A stretch of 64,000 nt of DNA from an uncultured Bacilli bacterium (GTDB lineage Bacteria; Bacillota_I; Bacilli_A; RF39; UBA660). Below the pieces are notes generated by a model. It saw nothing but the letters and a program-made list of their open reading frames with translations. It was not told the origin of the DNA and ran no database searches. This document shows, piece by piece, positions 7,322 to 16,310 of the stretch. How positions within the stretch are numbered: position 1 is the stretch's first letter; the number at the start of each line of letters is the position of its first letter. The stretch covers positions 62,001 through 126,000 of the forward strand of contig CAKPCB010000001.1 of assembly GCA_934141245.1 (NCBI GenBank). The letters are read 5' to 3'. A program made the translations under genes and the position numbers.

Positions 7322-8572
7322 ATGAGAAATATTTATACTGGAATAGATTTTGCGAGTGATGGAATTAAAATTGTTGTTAGTGAAATAATAAATAATAAAT
7401 TTTATATATTAGCTTCAACTTCTACTGATTTTAAATCATCAGGTATTAGAAAAGGAATAATTGTAGATAGACAAAAGACTGTAGAGTCATTAAATGAAGC
7501 TATAAAAAATATAGAATCTACGATTGGAATGAGGATTAAAGAAGCTGTAGTTACTATTGCATCTAATTCTCCACAATTAAGTGTTGTATCTGGTACAGTT
7601 AATGTTTTAAACGATGAAATAACAGGTGATGATATTTCTAATTCGTTATCAGAAGCAACAGTTAATAAAGTTCCTGAAGGTATGGAATTACTAAATGTGA
7701 TTCCAATAACTTTTGAAATTGATAATACTTCAAGTGTTACAAATCCTAAAGGAAGAAGAGGACAGTATTTAACGGCAAAAGCTGTTATGATTACTGTTCC
7801 AAGAGAAAATTTGTATAGTGTATTAGAAGTGTGTAACATATGTGACGTAAAAGTAAGTGATGCAACGTTTAGAACTATTGGTGATTATTATGAGGCAAGG
7901 GATAATAATACAGACAAAGAGGTTGGAGTAATTATAGACATAGGTGAGGACATAACAGAGATTTCAATATTTAATAAGGGTATAATAATTAAGAGTGATA
8001 TTATAAATTTAGGAAATAGGAATATTGATAAAGATATTTCATATATATATGGATTAGATTTATCTACATCAAAAGAAATAAAAGAAAATTTTGCAGTTTG
8101 TAGTAGAAAATATGCAGACATAAATGATATAATAAATATTGATATTAATTCTGAAGGCAAAGAACAGTTAAAAATAAATCAGTATGAAGTATCAGAAGTT
8201 GTAGAGGCTAGAGTATCAGAACTGCTAAAACTTGCAAAAAAAAGCATAAATAACTTAACAAACCGAAAAATTAGTTATATAATTGTTACAGGTAGTGTTA
8301 GTGAATTGACTGGATTTAGCTATATAGTCGAAAATGTTTTAGGAATTAATTCATCTACACTTAATATTACAAATTTAGGTATTAGAAATAATAAATATTC
8401 TAGTGCTTTTGGAATTATAAAATATTATAGTGATAAACTAAAATTTAAGAATACAAACTCAAGTATGTTTGATGAATCAAAAATAGATAGTTTAACAAAT
8501 AAGAAAAACGCAGTTACTGCAAGTGAACCTAAACTTGTTAGTAAGATTTTTGATTATTTTACTGGTGATTAA
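7322..8572 (+). CDS. ftsA: Cell division protein FtsA
   Basis: 416 residues, within the usual FtsA length. It is an actin-fold ATPase that tethers FtsZ to the membrane. The N-terminus YTGIDFASDGIKIVV is the phosphate-1 region. GVIIDIGEDITEISIF (~200) is phosphate-2, and IIVTGSVSELTGF (~323) is the adenosine motif. The 1C domain lies between the first two. The last ~12 residues (LVSKIFDYFTGD) form the amphipathic membrane-binding helix. GAGGTGA lies nine bases before the ATG. ftsZ starts 11 bases downstream. No mur genes or ftsQ are beside it, unlike the usual dcw cluster. Confidence 0.96.
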   Translation: MRNIYTGIDFASDGIKIVVSEIINNKFYILASTSTDFKSSGIRKGIIVDRQKTVESLNEAIKNIESTIGMRIKEAVVTIASNSPQLSVVSGTVNVLNDEITGDDISNSLSEATVNKVPEGMELLNVIPITFEIDNTSSVTNPKGRRGQYLTAKAVMITVPRENLYSVLEVCNICDVKVSDATFRTIGDYYEARDNNTDKEVGVIIDIGEDITEISIFNKGIIIKSDIINLGNRNIDKDISYIYGLDLSTSKEIKENFAVCSRKYADINDIINIDINSEGKEQLKINQYEVSEVVEARVSELLKLAKKSINNLTNRKISYIIVTGSVSELTGFSYIVENVLGINSSTLNITNLGIRNNKYSSAFGIIKYYSDKLKFKNTNSSMFDESKIDSLTNKKNAVTASEPKLVSKIFDYFTGD

Positions 8573-8583
8573 GGAGGAATATT

Positions 8584-9675
8584 ATGTTTGGCACATTAGA
8601 AATGGATCAGTTAGCAAAAATAAAAGTTATAGGTATAGGTGGTGGCGGTGGTAATGCCGTTAATAGAATGATAGAGTCTGGGGTTAAAGGTGTAGAGTTT
8701 ATTGTTGCCAATACTGACTTGCAAGTTTTAAACAATTCTAAAGCTGAGAAGAAAATACAAATTGGAGCCACTTTAACTGATGGATTAGGAGCTGGAGCTA
8801 AACCTGAAATAGGTAGAGAAGCTGCTGTAGAATCAAAAAAAGAGATAGAAGAAGCATTAACTGGTGCTGATATGGTATTTATCACTTGTGGTATGGGTGG
8901 AGGTACAGGTTCTGGTGCCGCTCCTGTTGTTGCTGAAATTGCACAAGCTTTAGGTGCATTAACTGTTGCTATTGTTACTAAACCATTTACATTTGAAGGA
9001 AAAAAGAGAATGGAAAATGCTTTAGTAGGACTTGAAGAATTAAAAAAACATGTTGATACACTAATCGTTATTCCAAATGATAGATTAAGAGAAATAATTG
9101 ATAAATCCACTCCAATGCTAGAGGCATTTAAGGAAGTAGATAATGTATTGAGACGTGGTGTTCAATCAATATCTGATTTAATTGCTGTTGTTGGTTTAGT
9201 TAACTTGGATTTTGCTGACGTAAAAGCAGTAATGGAAAAATCTGGTAATGCTATAATAGGTATAGGTATAGGCATGGGAGAAGATAGAGCAATAGAAGCT
9301 GCAAAGCAAGCTGTTTCAAGTCCACTTCTTGAAACTAGTATTTCTGGTGCAACAGATGCAATAATCAATATTACCGGTGGATTAAATTTAACTTTGTTTG
9401 AAGCAGAACAAGCTGCAGAGGTTGTAAGAGCTGCTGCAAATACTGATATTAACACTATATTTGGATCTGTAATTAATGAAAACTTAACAGATGAAGTAAT
9501 CGTTACAGTAATTGCAACTGGATTTGATAAAGCTAAGAAAGAACCATTATATAATAATGCTCAACAAATCCCTACAAGAAGAACAAGAGAACAAGAAATA
9601 ATTGGTGAAGATGATGATGATTCAAGTGATGATGGCGAATATGAATATCCACCATTTATGAGAAGAAATTTCTAA
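8584..9675 (+). CDS. ftsZ: Cell division GTPase FtsZ
   Basis: 363 residues. The tubulin-like GTPase forms the division ring. The N-terminal nucleotide-binding glycines IGIGGGGGNAVNRM, the tubulin signature GGGTGSGAAPVVA (~103) and the T7-loop region NLDFADVKAVM (~207) are intact. A short acidic linker (EDDDDSSDDGEYE) leads to the C-terminal peptide YPPFMRRNF, the docking site for FtsA and SepF. Both partners are encoded in this window. AAGGAGG immediately precedes the start, and the gene is co-transcribed with ftsA. A terminator follows directly. Confidence 0.98.
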   Translation: MFGTLEMDQLAKIKVIGIGGGGGNAVNRMIESGVKGVEFIVANTDLQVLNNSKAEKKIQIGATLTDGLGAGAKPEIGREAAVESKKEIEEALTGADMVFITCGMGGGTGSGAAPVVAEIAQALGALTVAIVTKPFTFEGKKRMENALVGLEELKKHVDTLIVIPNDRLREIIDKSTPMLEAFKEVDNVLRRGVQSISDLIAVVGLVNLDFADVKAVMEKSGNAIIGIGIGMGEDRAIEAAKQAVSSPLLETSISGATDAIINITGGLNLTLFEAEQAAEVVRAAANTDINTIFGSVINENLTDEVIVTVIATGFDKAKKEPLYNNAQQIPTRRTREQEIIGEDDDDSSDDGEYEYPPFMRRNF

Positions 9676-9697
9676 AAGTCCTAGTGACTTTTTTTTC
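9674..9697 (+). terminator. Terminator after ftsZ
   Basis: AAAAGTC (9674-9680), a CTAGT loop and GACTTTT (9686-9692), continuing into T-rich sequence. Confidence 0.8.
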
Positions 9698-9749
9698 TTT
9701 ATAAGGTATAATTATTTTATCAGTATAGAGTAGCATAGAGGTGATTTCA

Positions 9750-12002
9750 TTGGCAAAAAAGAAAAAAAGAAAAGAAGATAAAAAAAAGAAATTTGCATAT
9801 GCAACTGAACTTTATGGAGTAGGTTTTATATTATTAGCAATTTTAGGTATTGGAATAGGATCACCACTTGGAATGGTTGGAAAGTTAGTAAAAGCATTTT
9901 CTGTATTCCTTTTTGGAACTTGGAATATAGTTTTTATGATAGCATTATTTGTTTTAGGCTCTTATATGATTATAAAAAGAGAAAAGCCATCATTACTAAC
10001 TTCACATTTGGTAGGAATTTACATAATTTTAATTGGTATATTAGTTTATTCACATTTAAATTATGTTTTGTTAAATGGTGGTGATGTAGTTTACACCTTA
10101 AAAGCAACTACAAATGATTTAATTAATAATTTTAATTCGATTATGTCATCAGGAAAGTTTAATCCTAGTGGTGGTGGAATACTAGGATGCTTATTTTCAA
10201 TGTTGTTTAATAAACTTTTTGATAATTCAGGTACTAAAATTGTTTCGATTGTATTAATTGTTACAGGAGTATGTTTATTTACTGGTGTTTCTATTTTTGA
10301 CTTAATAAGAAAAAGTTATCAGAAGGGTAAAAGCATGTTACCTAAGCACAATAAGGATAGTTCGTATAAAGAAACTGCTTCAGTTAAGCAAGTCATAATA
10401 AACAATGGTGATGATGATGAAGAACCACATGATAAAAAGGTTGTAATTTCTAGTATTGATGAATTAACGCACAATATTGAAAAATCTAATAATGAAGTTG
10501 TAAACAAAACAGATGTTAGTATAAATACTACAAATAAGAATTATAAACTACCACCAATTTCATTATTGAATCCACCTGTAAAATCAAAAGGAAACAAAAA
10601 TCAAGCTGTTATTGAAAAAAATATAATGATACTTGAAAAGGTCTTAAAAGATTTTGGTATTATTGGAAAAGTAGTTGAAGTTAATAGTGGCCCAAGCGTA
10701 ACACAATATGAGCTAGAAGTTCAAAGTGGTACTAAATTAAGTAAAATTCTTAGTATAAATAGGGAAATATCTTTAGCACTTGCTAAAAGGGACGTACGTA
10801 TACAGGCACCTATTCCCGGAAAAAGTACTGTAGGTATTGAAATGGCTAATGAGGAAACAAAACCTGTTTCATTAAGAGAAATATTGGATGCAGTACCACA
10901 AAACAAAGCAAATTCAAAATTATTAGTGGCTTTAGGTAAAAACATTATGGGAAAAAGTGTTTTTGCAGAAATAGATAAGACACCGCACCTTTTAGTTGCT
11001 GGTGCAACTGGTTCAGGTAAATCGGTTTGTATTAACTGTATTATCGCATCTATACTTATGAGGACAAAACCTGATGAAGTAAAACTAATGATGGTGGATC
11101 CAAAAAAAGTAGAACTTAGTATGTACAATGGTATTCCTCATTTAATGATGCCAGTTGTAACCGATCCAAAAAAAGCAAGCATCGCACTTCAAAAAGTCGT
11201 TGCCGAAATGGAATCACGTTATGATTTATTTAGTGAAAAAAACGTAAAAAACATATCTACATATAATGAATGGGTGGAAAAAGAAAATGCTCATTTACCA
11301 GATGACGCAAAAATTAAAAAGATGCATTATATTGTCGTAATTGTAGATGAACTTGCAGATTTAATGCTTGTTGCATCAAAAGAAGTAGAAGATTCTATTA
11401 TGAGAATTACTCAAATGGCTCGTGCCGCAGGAATTCATTTAATTATTGCAACTCAAAGACCTTCAACAGATGTAATTACAGGTGTTGTAAAAGCAAATAT
11501 TCCATCTCGTATATCATTTGCTGTTTCATCTAATATTGATTCTCGTACTATACTAGACCAAAGTGGTGCAGAAAAATTGCTTGGTAGAGGAGATATGCTT
11601 TTCTTACCAATGGGTGAAAATGCACCAGAACGTGTACAGGGAGCATATGTTTCTGATGAAGAATTACAAAAAATAGTAGATTACACTGTGTCACAACAAA
11701 AAGCAATGTATGATGAAAGATTTATGAATTTAACGACAGCTGCTGAATCTCAAGGAAATGCAGGAGGAGAAGTTAAAACAGTCGAAGAGGAATATGATGA
11801 TCCATTATATAACGATATAGTTGAATTCGTAATTACACAAGGAAAGGCAAGTGCATCACTTCTTCAAAGAAGGTTTAAACTTGGATATAATAGGGCGGCT
11901 AGAATAGTTGACTTATTAGAAGAAAGAGGTATAATTGGACCACAAAATGGCTCTAAGCCAAGGGAAGTACTAGTTAAATTAGAAGAAAGCGAAGAAGAAT
12001 AA
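9750..12002 (+). CDS. ftsK: DNA translocase FtsK/SpoIIIE
   Basis: 750 residues. It pumps chromosomal DNA through the closing septum. A Lys-rich N-terminus (AKKKKRKEDKKKK) is followed by about four membrane helices within the first ~180 residues, a polar linker, and the motor. Motor motifs are Walker A VAGATGSGKSVC (~415), Walker B YIVVIVDELADLM, and ATQRPSTDVITG. The C-terminal gamma winged-helix domain (QGKASASLLQRRFKLGYNRAARIVD) reads oriented DNA sites. TTG at 9750 is chosen because GAGGTG at 9738-9743 lies six bases upstream and the resulting MAKKKK start is typical of Firmicute homologues. GTG at 9741 would fall inside the ribosome site. Confidence 0.96.
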   Translation: MAKKKKRKEDKKKKFAYATELYGVGFILLAILGIGIGSPLGMVGKLVKAFSVFLFGTWNIVFMIALFVLGSYMIIKREKPSLLTSHLVGIYIILIGILVYSHLNYVLLNGGDVVYTLKATTNDLINNFNSIMSSGKFNPSGGGILGCLFSMLFNKLFDNSGTKIVSIVLIVTGVCLFTGVSIFDLIRKSYQKGKSMLPKHNKDSSYKETASVKQVIINNGDDDEEPHDKKVVISSIDELTHNIEKSNNEVVNKTDVSINTTNKNYKLPPISLLNPPVKSKGNKNQAVIEKNIMILEKVLKDFGIIGKVVEVNSGPSVTQYELEVQSGTKLSKILSINREISLALAKRDVRIQAPIPGKSTVGIEMANEETKPVSLREILDAVPQNKANSKLLVALGKNIMGKSVFAEIDKTPHLLVAGATGSGKSVCINCIIASILMRTKPDEVKLMMVDPKKVELSMYNGIPHLMMPVVTDPKKASIALQKVVAEMESRYDLFSEKNVKNISTYNEWVEKENAHLPDDAKIKKMHYIVVIVDELADLMLVASKEVEDSIMRITQMARAAGIHLIIATQRPSTDVITGVVKANIPSRISFAVSSNIDSRTILDQSGAEKLLGRGDMLFLPMGENAPERVQGAYVSDEELQKIVDYTVSQQKAMYDERFMNLTTAAESQGNAGGEVKTVEEEYDDPLYNDIVEFVITQGKASASLLQRRFKLGYNRAARIVDLLEERGIIGPQNGSKPREVLVKLEESEEE

Positions 12003-12022
12003 GAAGTTTAGGAGAATAATTT

Positions 12023-12529
12023 ATGAACAATAATAGGAAAAAACTTAACGTTATAATTATTGTATTATCAGTTATGATATTATTTATGGGAGTTGGCTAT
12101 TCTATTCTTGCTACAAGATTGAGTATAAAAGGTGTCGCAAAGACAACCGGTAAATGGCAAATTGAGATAGTGGGAATAGAACCCATTGAAAATAATACTA
12201 GTGCAGTATCAAGAGATGCAAAAATCATAAATCCAACAACTGTTGAATTTATTTCTGATTTATATGCACCAGGTGATTATATACAATATAAAATTACTAT
12301 TGCTAATAGTGGAAATATAGATGCAAAACTTTCATCTATTCAAGAAGTTATATCAAATAAATATGAATATGTTAAATTTAGCACTAATGCAGAAGAAAAC
12401 TTTGTTTTAGAGTCTAATGCTAAGCAAGAGTTAATAGTTACAATAGAATTTGAAAAAGATGCACAAGAAGTTCCACAAGAGGTAATTACTTCAAATTATA
12501 TTTTAAATTTAACCTATGTACAAAAATAG
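12023..12529 (+). CDS. Small exported or anchored protein with one beta domain
   Basis: 168 residues. One N-terminal hydrophobic helix (VIIIVLSVMILFMGVGYSIL) acts as an anchor or signal. After it, ~135 residues look like a beta-sandwich: DLYAPGDYIQYKITIANSGNIDAKL resembles the repeats of extracellular DUF11-like or camelysin/TasA-like domains, and the protein ends with a strand-rich tail. No catalytic motif is visible. AGGAGA lies before the ATG, the gene starts 20 bases after ftsK, and it ends in a strong terminator. The family name is a guess; the export signal and fold type are reasonably clear. Confidence 0.7.
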   Translation: MNNNRKKLNVIIIVLSVMILFMGVGYSILATRLSIKGVAKTTGKWQIEIVGIEPIENNTSAVSRDAKIINPTTVEFISDLYAPGDYIQYKITIANSGNIDAKLSSIQEVISNKYEYVKFSTNAEENFVLESNAKQELIVTIEFEKDAQEVPQEVITSNYILNLTYVQK

Positions 12530-12560
12530 CTATAGAACTTATCTCTATAGCTATTTTTTT
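12525..12560 (+). terminator. Terminator downstream of the ftsK transcription unit
   Basis: AATAGCTATAGA and TCTATAGCTATT form a perfect 12-pair stem followed by seven T. The gene on the other strand ends just beyond it, so it also separates convergent transcripts. Confidence 0.88.
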
Positions 12561-12575
12561 AAATAAATTTTAATC

Positions 12576-13079
12576 TTATTCAAATGTTGTAGTTATTTCA
12601 TCTGACATTAATCCGTTATCATTCAACCATTTAGCAAAGTAATTCATAATTTTATATTTTGTTAAATTACTCATGTTAGAGTCATCTTTGTATGAGATGC
12701 AACTTAATTTATTATTATTGTCATAGAATGTAATTTTTCCATTATTATCAATTTTATATCGAATAGTTACTAATTTGTTTTTATAACTTAATTTTAAATT
12801 GTTTAAAGAGTTTTCTGATTCAAATTCAATATAATAGTTTTCTGGATTTTGAGTATAAGGACTTATAAGTAATAAATAACCAGAAACACATATTCCACTC
12901 AAGCATACAAATATAAGCTCAATATTGAAATTCAATATTGAAGGGATGAGCCCTATTAGTGATGCAATAAAAATTATAATCATTATAACAATACCAATAA
13001 TCCCTTTTTTATCAAATTTAAGCTTAATTTTCCCATTCACTAGTTTAATACCTAATGCTATTCCAACAATGTTTACCAT
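12576..13079 (-). CDS. Unknown two-helix membrane protein
   Basis: 167 residues from ATG at 13079. Two membrane helices (about residues 30-50 and 57-75: IIGIVIMIIIFIASLIGLI and IELIFVCLSGICVSGYLLL) are followed by a soluble tail of ~90 residues rich in Lys, Asn and Asp. A longer frame could begin at TTG 13130. Neither start has a clear ribosome site. TATAAT lies only six bases before the 13079 ATG, which would suit a leaderless transcript, although no good -35 is visible. I recognise no family, and codon use is like the neighbours. Confidence 0.55.
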   Translation of the reverse strand: MVNIVGIALGIKLVNGKIKLKFDKKGIIGIVIMIIIFIASLIGLIPSILNFNIELIFVCLSGICVSGYLLLISPYTQNPENYYIEFESENSLNNLKLSYKNKLVTIRYKIDNNGKITFYDNNNKLSCISYKDDSNMSNLTKYKIMNYFAKWLNDNGLMSDEITTTFE

Positions 13080-13128
13080 TTTATTATAGTTAGTATAACA
13101 TAAAAGTTTTGTTATCGCATTAAAATGC

Positions 13129-13180
13129 AAAAAATGACAAGATGTACAAGTAATTTTTGCTTGTATTTATTGTCATTTTA
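13129..13180 (-). terminator. Terminator after the NahK-like kinase gene
   Basis: On the minus strand AAAATGACAA pairs with TTGTCATTTT, and an inner TACAAG/CTTGTA stem stacks inside it, followed by more T. This is one long hairpin between two minus-strand genes. Confidence 0.78.
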
Positions 13181-13186
13181 TTTATC

Positions 13187-14332
13187 TCAATCAAGTTTTA
13201 GCTTTTTAACTTTAGTATTATTATACCTATTATAAGACTCTCTTACATATTCTTCCATAATTGTAATTTTAGATTCTATGTCTTCAACTAGTTTTAATTG
13301 ATTTCTAGCTCTATCTAAATTATGATTATCATAACTAGTTTTAAAGTATGTATCTTTATTTAGATAATCATCTAAAAATCTAATAGCAAGTTCAAGTGTT
13401 ATTACTCTTACAGAATTTGCCATATTATTGACTTCTAACTCATTTAAATAAGGGGCCATTTCACTTAGGTAACCATCGGTATATGCTTTGAAAAGTTCCA
13501 TATTAATAGACACTTTAGATAAATCAGTTTCATCTTCACTTGCAGTTGATGTAGCACTTCTTATACCATCGCCATAATCATATAAACCTGAGCCTTTCAT
13601 TACGGTATCTAAGTCTATAACCGCTATTGGTTTTCCTGTTTTAGGATCCATTAATACATTATTAACTTTTGTATCGTTATGAGTTACTCTGTATGGAATC
13701 ATATTTGTATCTAATAAATCTGTTATAGAACAACATACATCTTTCCTTTTTATTATTTTGTCTATTTCAGCTTTTGCAAATTTATTCCTCAACACAGGAT
13801 CTAATTTACAGGTTTCTATAAAGTTTTCATATCTTTTTTTAGTGTTGTGAAAGTTTTCTATAGTATCTTCAAGCATATCTATTGGATAATCTCTTAATAC
13901 TTTTCCAAAATGTCCAAAGGCTTTTCCTGTATTAAATACAACTGAACTATCCAATGAAACATTATATGAAACAGTATCATCTATATAATTATAAATTCTA
14001 TAGTATTCTTTATGAGAAAATAAGTCTTCATCAACATAAAGGGATGAACCATCTTTTGTCTTTATAACACTTATAACTTCCTTAGATTCAGTATCATTAT
14101 CCTTTATATACTTTGTCACATTTTCAATATTTTTCATCAGTTTAAAAGGTTCTTTAAATGCTCTAGTATTTATTTTTTGAAGTAAATATTTGATTATTTC
14201 TCCATCATTATTTACACTTATAACATATGTATTATTTATTATTCCACTACTTATAACATCGATACTAAATATATCTCCCTTTATATCAAAATTATCTATT
14301 ATTTTAATTAATCTAGTATAATCATTTAGCAT
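13187..14332 (-). CDS. Aminoglycoside-phosphotransferase-fold sugar kinase, NahK-like
   Basis: 381 residues with a choline/aminoglycoside kinase fold. The catalytic loop is VTHNDTKVNNVLMD (~208), with Asp as base and Asn as metal ligand. The second metal motif is AVIDLDTVMKGSGLYDYGDGIR (~230). The spacing and the DLDTVM...DYGD pattern match the N-acetylhexosamine 1-kinase group rather than antibiotic-resistance enzymes. That would place it in salvage of N-acetyl sugars from glycans. The start is at 14332 because GGAGGG lies eight bases upstream, whereas the longer frame (to 14362) has none. The substrate is inferred; no other sugar pathway gene is adjacent. Confidence 0.75.
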   Translation of the reverse strand: MLNDYTRLIKIIDNFDIKGDIFSIDVISSGIINNTYVISVNNDGEIIKYLLQKINTRAFKEPFKLMKNIENVTKYIKDNDTESKEVISVIKTKDGSSLYVDEDLFSHKEYYRIYNYIDDTVSYNVSLDSSVVFNTGKAFGHFGKVLRDYPIDMLEDTIENFHNTKKRYENFIETCKLDPVLRNKFAKAEIDKIIKRKDVCCSITDLLDTNMIPYRVTHNDTKVNNVLMDPKTGKPIAVIDLDTVMKGSGLYDYGDGIRSATSTASEDETDLSKVSINMELFKAYTDGYLSEMAPYLNELEVNNMANSVRVITLELAIRFLDDYLNKDTYFKTSYDNHNLDRARNQLKLVEDIESKITIMEEYVRESYNRYNNTKVKKLKLD

Positions 14333-14443
14333 ATCTATAACCCTCCATAAATATATTATCATTAATTAATTTTTTAAGCAATTTATGTTAGAGTAACACT
14401 AAACATAGGTGTAATTATATAATATAAAAGCAAAAGATAAATT

Positions 14444-15430
14444 CTAAATTTTTTGCCATTTTAGTTTTTTCATTATTCTCTTTATATTTTTAAACTCATC
14501 GCTTATAAAAGTCATTTCATTATTTAACAATTCTTTCTCAATATTATTACCAGTTAAAGATGAAATTTTCTTTAAATAAAAGAGTGCTTTTTCTGGATCT
14601 TTTTCATAAATTGAAAACAAATCTAATCCTACTAAATATGAAAATGCATCTGACACTAATTCGCCTTTTTCGTTATCATCAATATAATTTGACATTATAG
14701 TTTTAGCAGTAACAACAAAATTATTAAAGTCACAATATATAGTTTGACTAAATAAATCCTCTTTAAATATTTTTTTACTTAGATAATCGGTTATAAAGTT
14801 TGCAAAATATCCCTCTGATTCACAATATATGTTTGAAGGGCTTTTATTAAAATTACTATTTTCATATTTTCTTATGTATGAATGAAAGAATTCATGAATA
14901 ATGCATAGTATGTCAATCACACTGTTATTTCTAAATATTGCTATGTATGGAATATTATTATTAAAATCAACTGTACAAATTCCATGAATTGGGTTTATGT
15001 TATATTTGTTGAATACTATATTTGTTTGATTACTTGAATAAAAAAGCTTTTTAAACTCATTCAAAATCTCTTTGCTTGGTATTTGAGCAATTATTTCCTC
15101 AGCAATACTTATAATATCATCATTACTTAATTTAATAGCTAATTTATAATAATTAGTATCTATAACATCAATGTTATTAATTTTGCCTAATTTGTTTTTT
15201 AATAATACTAGTGCATCAGAATTTAGATTAGGAAATTTATATTCATAGGATTCATCATCATAATCCGTGTAGCAACTAACAGTTCTATTAATGTCATATG
15301 CCGAAAATAAAGTTTCATAAAATGCTTTAGTACTGCTTAATAAATCTTGATTATTTAAAATGTTTGGATTTTTAAGATCCATATTCATTTGATTACGAAT
15401 AGCTTTTATATTCCATCTATATTTATTCAT
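14444..15430 (-). CDS. Putative zinc metallopeptidase (HExxH)
   Basis: 328 residues, with no signal peptide or membrane helix, so probably cytoplasmic. The motif IIHEFFHSYI at about residue 178 is an HExxH zinc site. About 28 residues on, NIYCESEGYFANFITDYL provides a plausible third ligand Glu. The C-terminal half (SDAFSYLVGLDLFSIYEKDPEKALFY) is helical and recalls M3-family oligopeptidases in spacing and composition, but overall length is half that of M3 enzymes. The start at 15430 is set by AGGGGGA a few bases upstream. The peptide substrate is unknown. Confidence 0.65.
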   Translation of the reverse strand: MNKYRWNIKAIRNQMNMDLKNPNILNNQDLLSSTKAFYETLFSAYDINRTVSCYTDYDDESYEYKFPNLNSDALVLLKNKLGKINNIDVIDTNYYKLAIKLSNDDIISIAEEIIAQIPSKEILNEFKKLFYSSNQTNIVFNKYNINPIHGICTVDFNNNIPYIAIFRNNSVIDILCIIHEFFHSYIRKYENSNFNKSPSNIYCESEGYFANFITDYLSKKIFKEDLFSQTIYCDFNNFVVTAKTIMSNYIDDNEKGELVSDAFSYLVGLDLFSIYEKDPEKALFYLKKISSLTGNNIEKELLNNEMTFISDEFKNIKRIMKKLKWQKI

Positions 15431-15505
15431 AAATCCCCCTAAATATTTGAGATTATTGATTATTATATTTGTGTTGTAATTATATGTCAAGTTAGATTTA
15501 ATTCA

Positions 15506-15535
15506 TTGTATCAATAACTACTAATATGTTAAAAT
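15506..15535 (+). promoter_or_regulatory. Probable promoter for deoD
   Basis: TTGTAT (15506-15511) and TAAAAT (15530-15535) are separated by an 18-base spacer, with the deoD start 25 bases downstream. It lies in the short divergent gap with the minus-strand peptidase gene. Confidence 0.5.
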
Positions 15536-15559
15536 ATTTATATAGAAAGAAGTGATAAT

Positions 15560-16270
15560 ATGGCAACACCACATATAGAAGCAAGTAAAGGAGAAATTGC
15601 AAAAACAGTTATAATGTCTGGAGATCCATTAAGAGCAAAATTTATTGCAGAAAATTATTTAAAAGATTATAAATTAGTAAATAAAGTAAGAAATATGTTT
15701 ATGTACACTGGTTACTATAATGGAAAAGAAGTAACAATTGCATCACATGGAATGGGAATGCCAAGTGCAGGTATTTATTTTTATGAATTATTTAATTTTT
15801 ATGATGTAGATACCATAATTAGAATTGGTACATGTGGAACATCAAATAAAGATATTGACTTATTACAAACAATATTAATTGATAGTTCATATACTGAATC
15901 TAATTATGCATATATGTTCAATAAAGAAAAAATAAGCTTTGAAAAAGCTGATGAAGAACTTACAAATGAACTTGACAAAATTGCACATACTAAAAATAAA
16001 AATATTTTAAGAGGAACAATAATGACATGTGATGTTTTTGATCCTTATGTAGATTGGAAAGCGATTAATGAAAGAATTCCAAAAGATATAAATGTTTTAG
16101 GAACAGAGATGGAAGCTTTTGCATTGTTTCACATAGCTAGAGTATTAAACAAAAAAGCTGCATGTTTGGCAACTGTTGTAGATTCGAAATATAGAACTGA
16201 AGTAATAAATAGTAGTGACAGAGAAAAATCATTGACTGATATGATAGAAATATCACTTGAAGTATTATAA
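15560..16270 (+). CDS. deoD: Purine-nucleoside phosphorylase, DeoD type
   Basis: 236 residues, the standard length of hexameric trimeric-type PNP. It splits purine (deoxy)nucleosides with phosphate for base salvage. Motifs are MATPHIEASKGEIAKTVIMSGDPLRAKFIA at the N-terminus (His and the phosphate-binding GDP-R region), SHGMGMPSAGIY (~70), IRIGTCGT (~87) and NVLGTEMEAFALFH (nucleoside-binding Glu-Met-Glu, ~180). AGAAGTGATAAT precedes the ATG. hpt at 32971 supplies another step of purine salvage. Confidence 0.95.
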   Translation: MATPHIEASKGEIAKTVIMSGDPLRAKFIAENYLKDYKLVNKVRNMFMYTGYYNGKEVTIASHGMGMPSAGIYFYELFNFYDVDTIIRIGTCGTSNKDIDLLQTILIDSSYTESNYAYMFNKEKISFEKADEELTNELDKIAHTKNKNILRGTIMTCDVFDPYVDWKAINERIPKDINVLGTEMEAFALFHIARVLNKKAACLATVVDSKYRTEVINSSDREKSLTDMIEISLEVL

Positions 16271-16310
16271 ATTATATTTTATAGAACATAATAATTAGAG
16301 GTGAATGAAT

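Noticed and set aside
7402..7839. 145-codon minus-strand frame inside ftsA
   Set aside because: Antisense shadow; ftsA is complete and conserved in the other strand.
8607..9110. 167-codon minus-strand frame inside ftsZ
   Set aside because: Antisense shadow of a strongly conserved gene; low-complexity Ser/Pro/Ile translation and no ribosome site.
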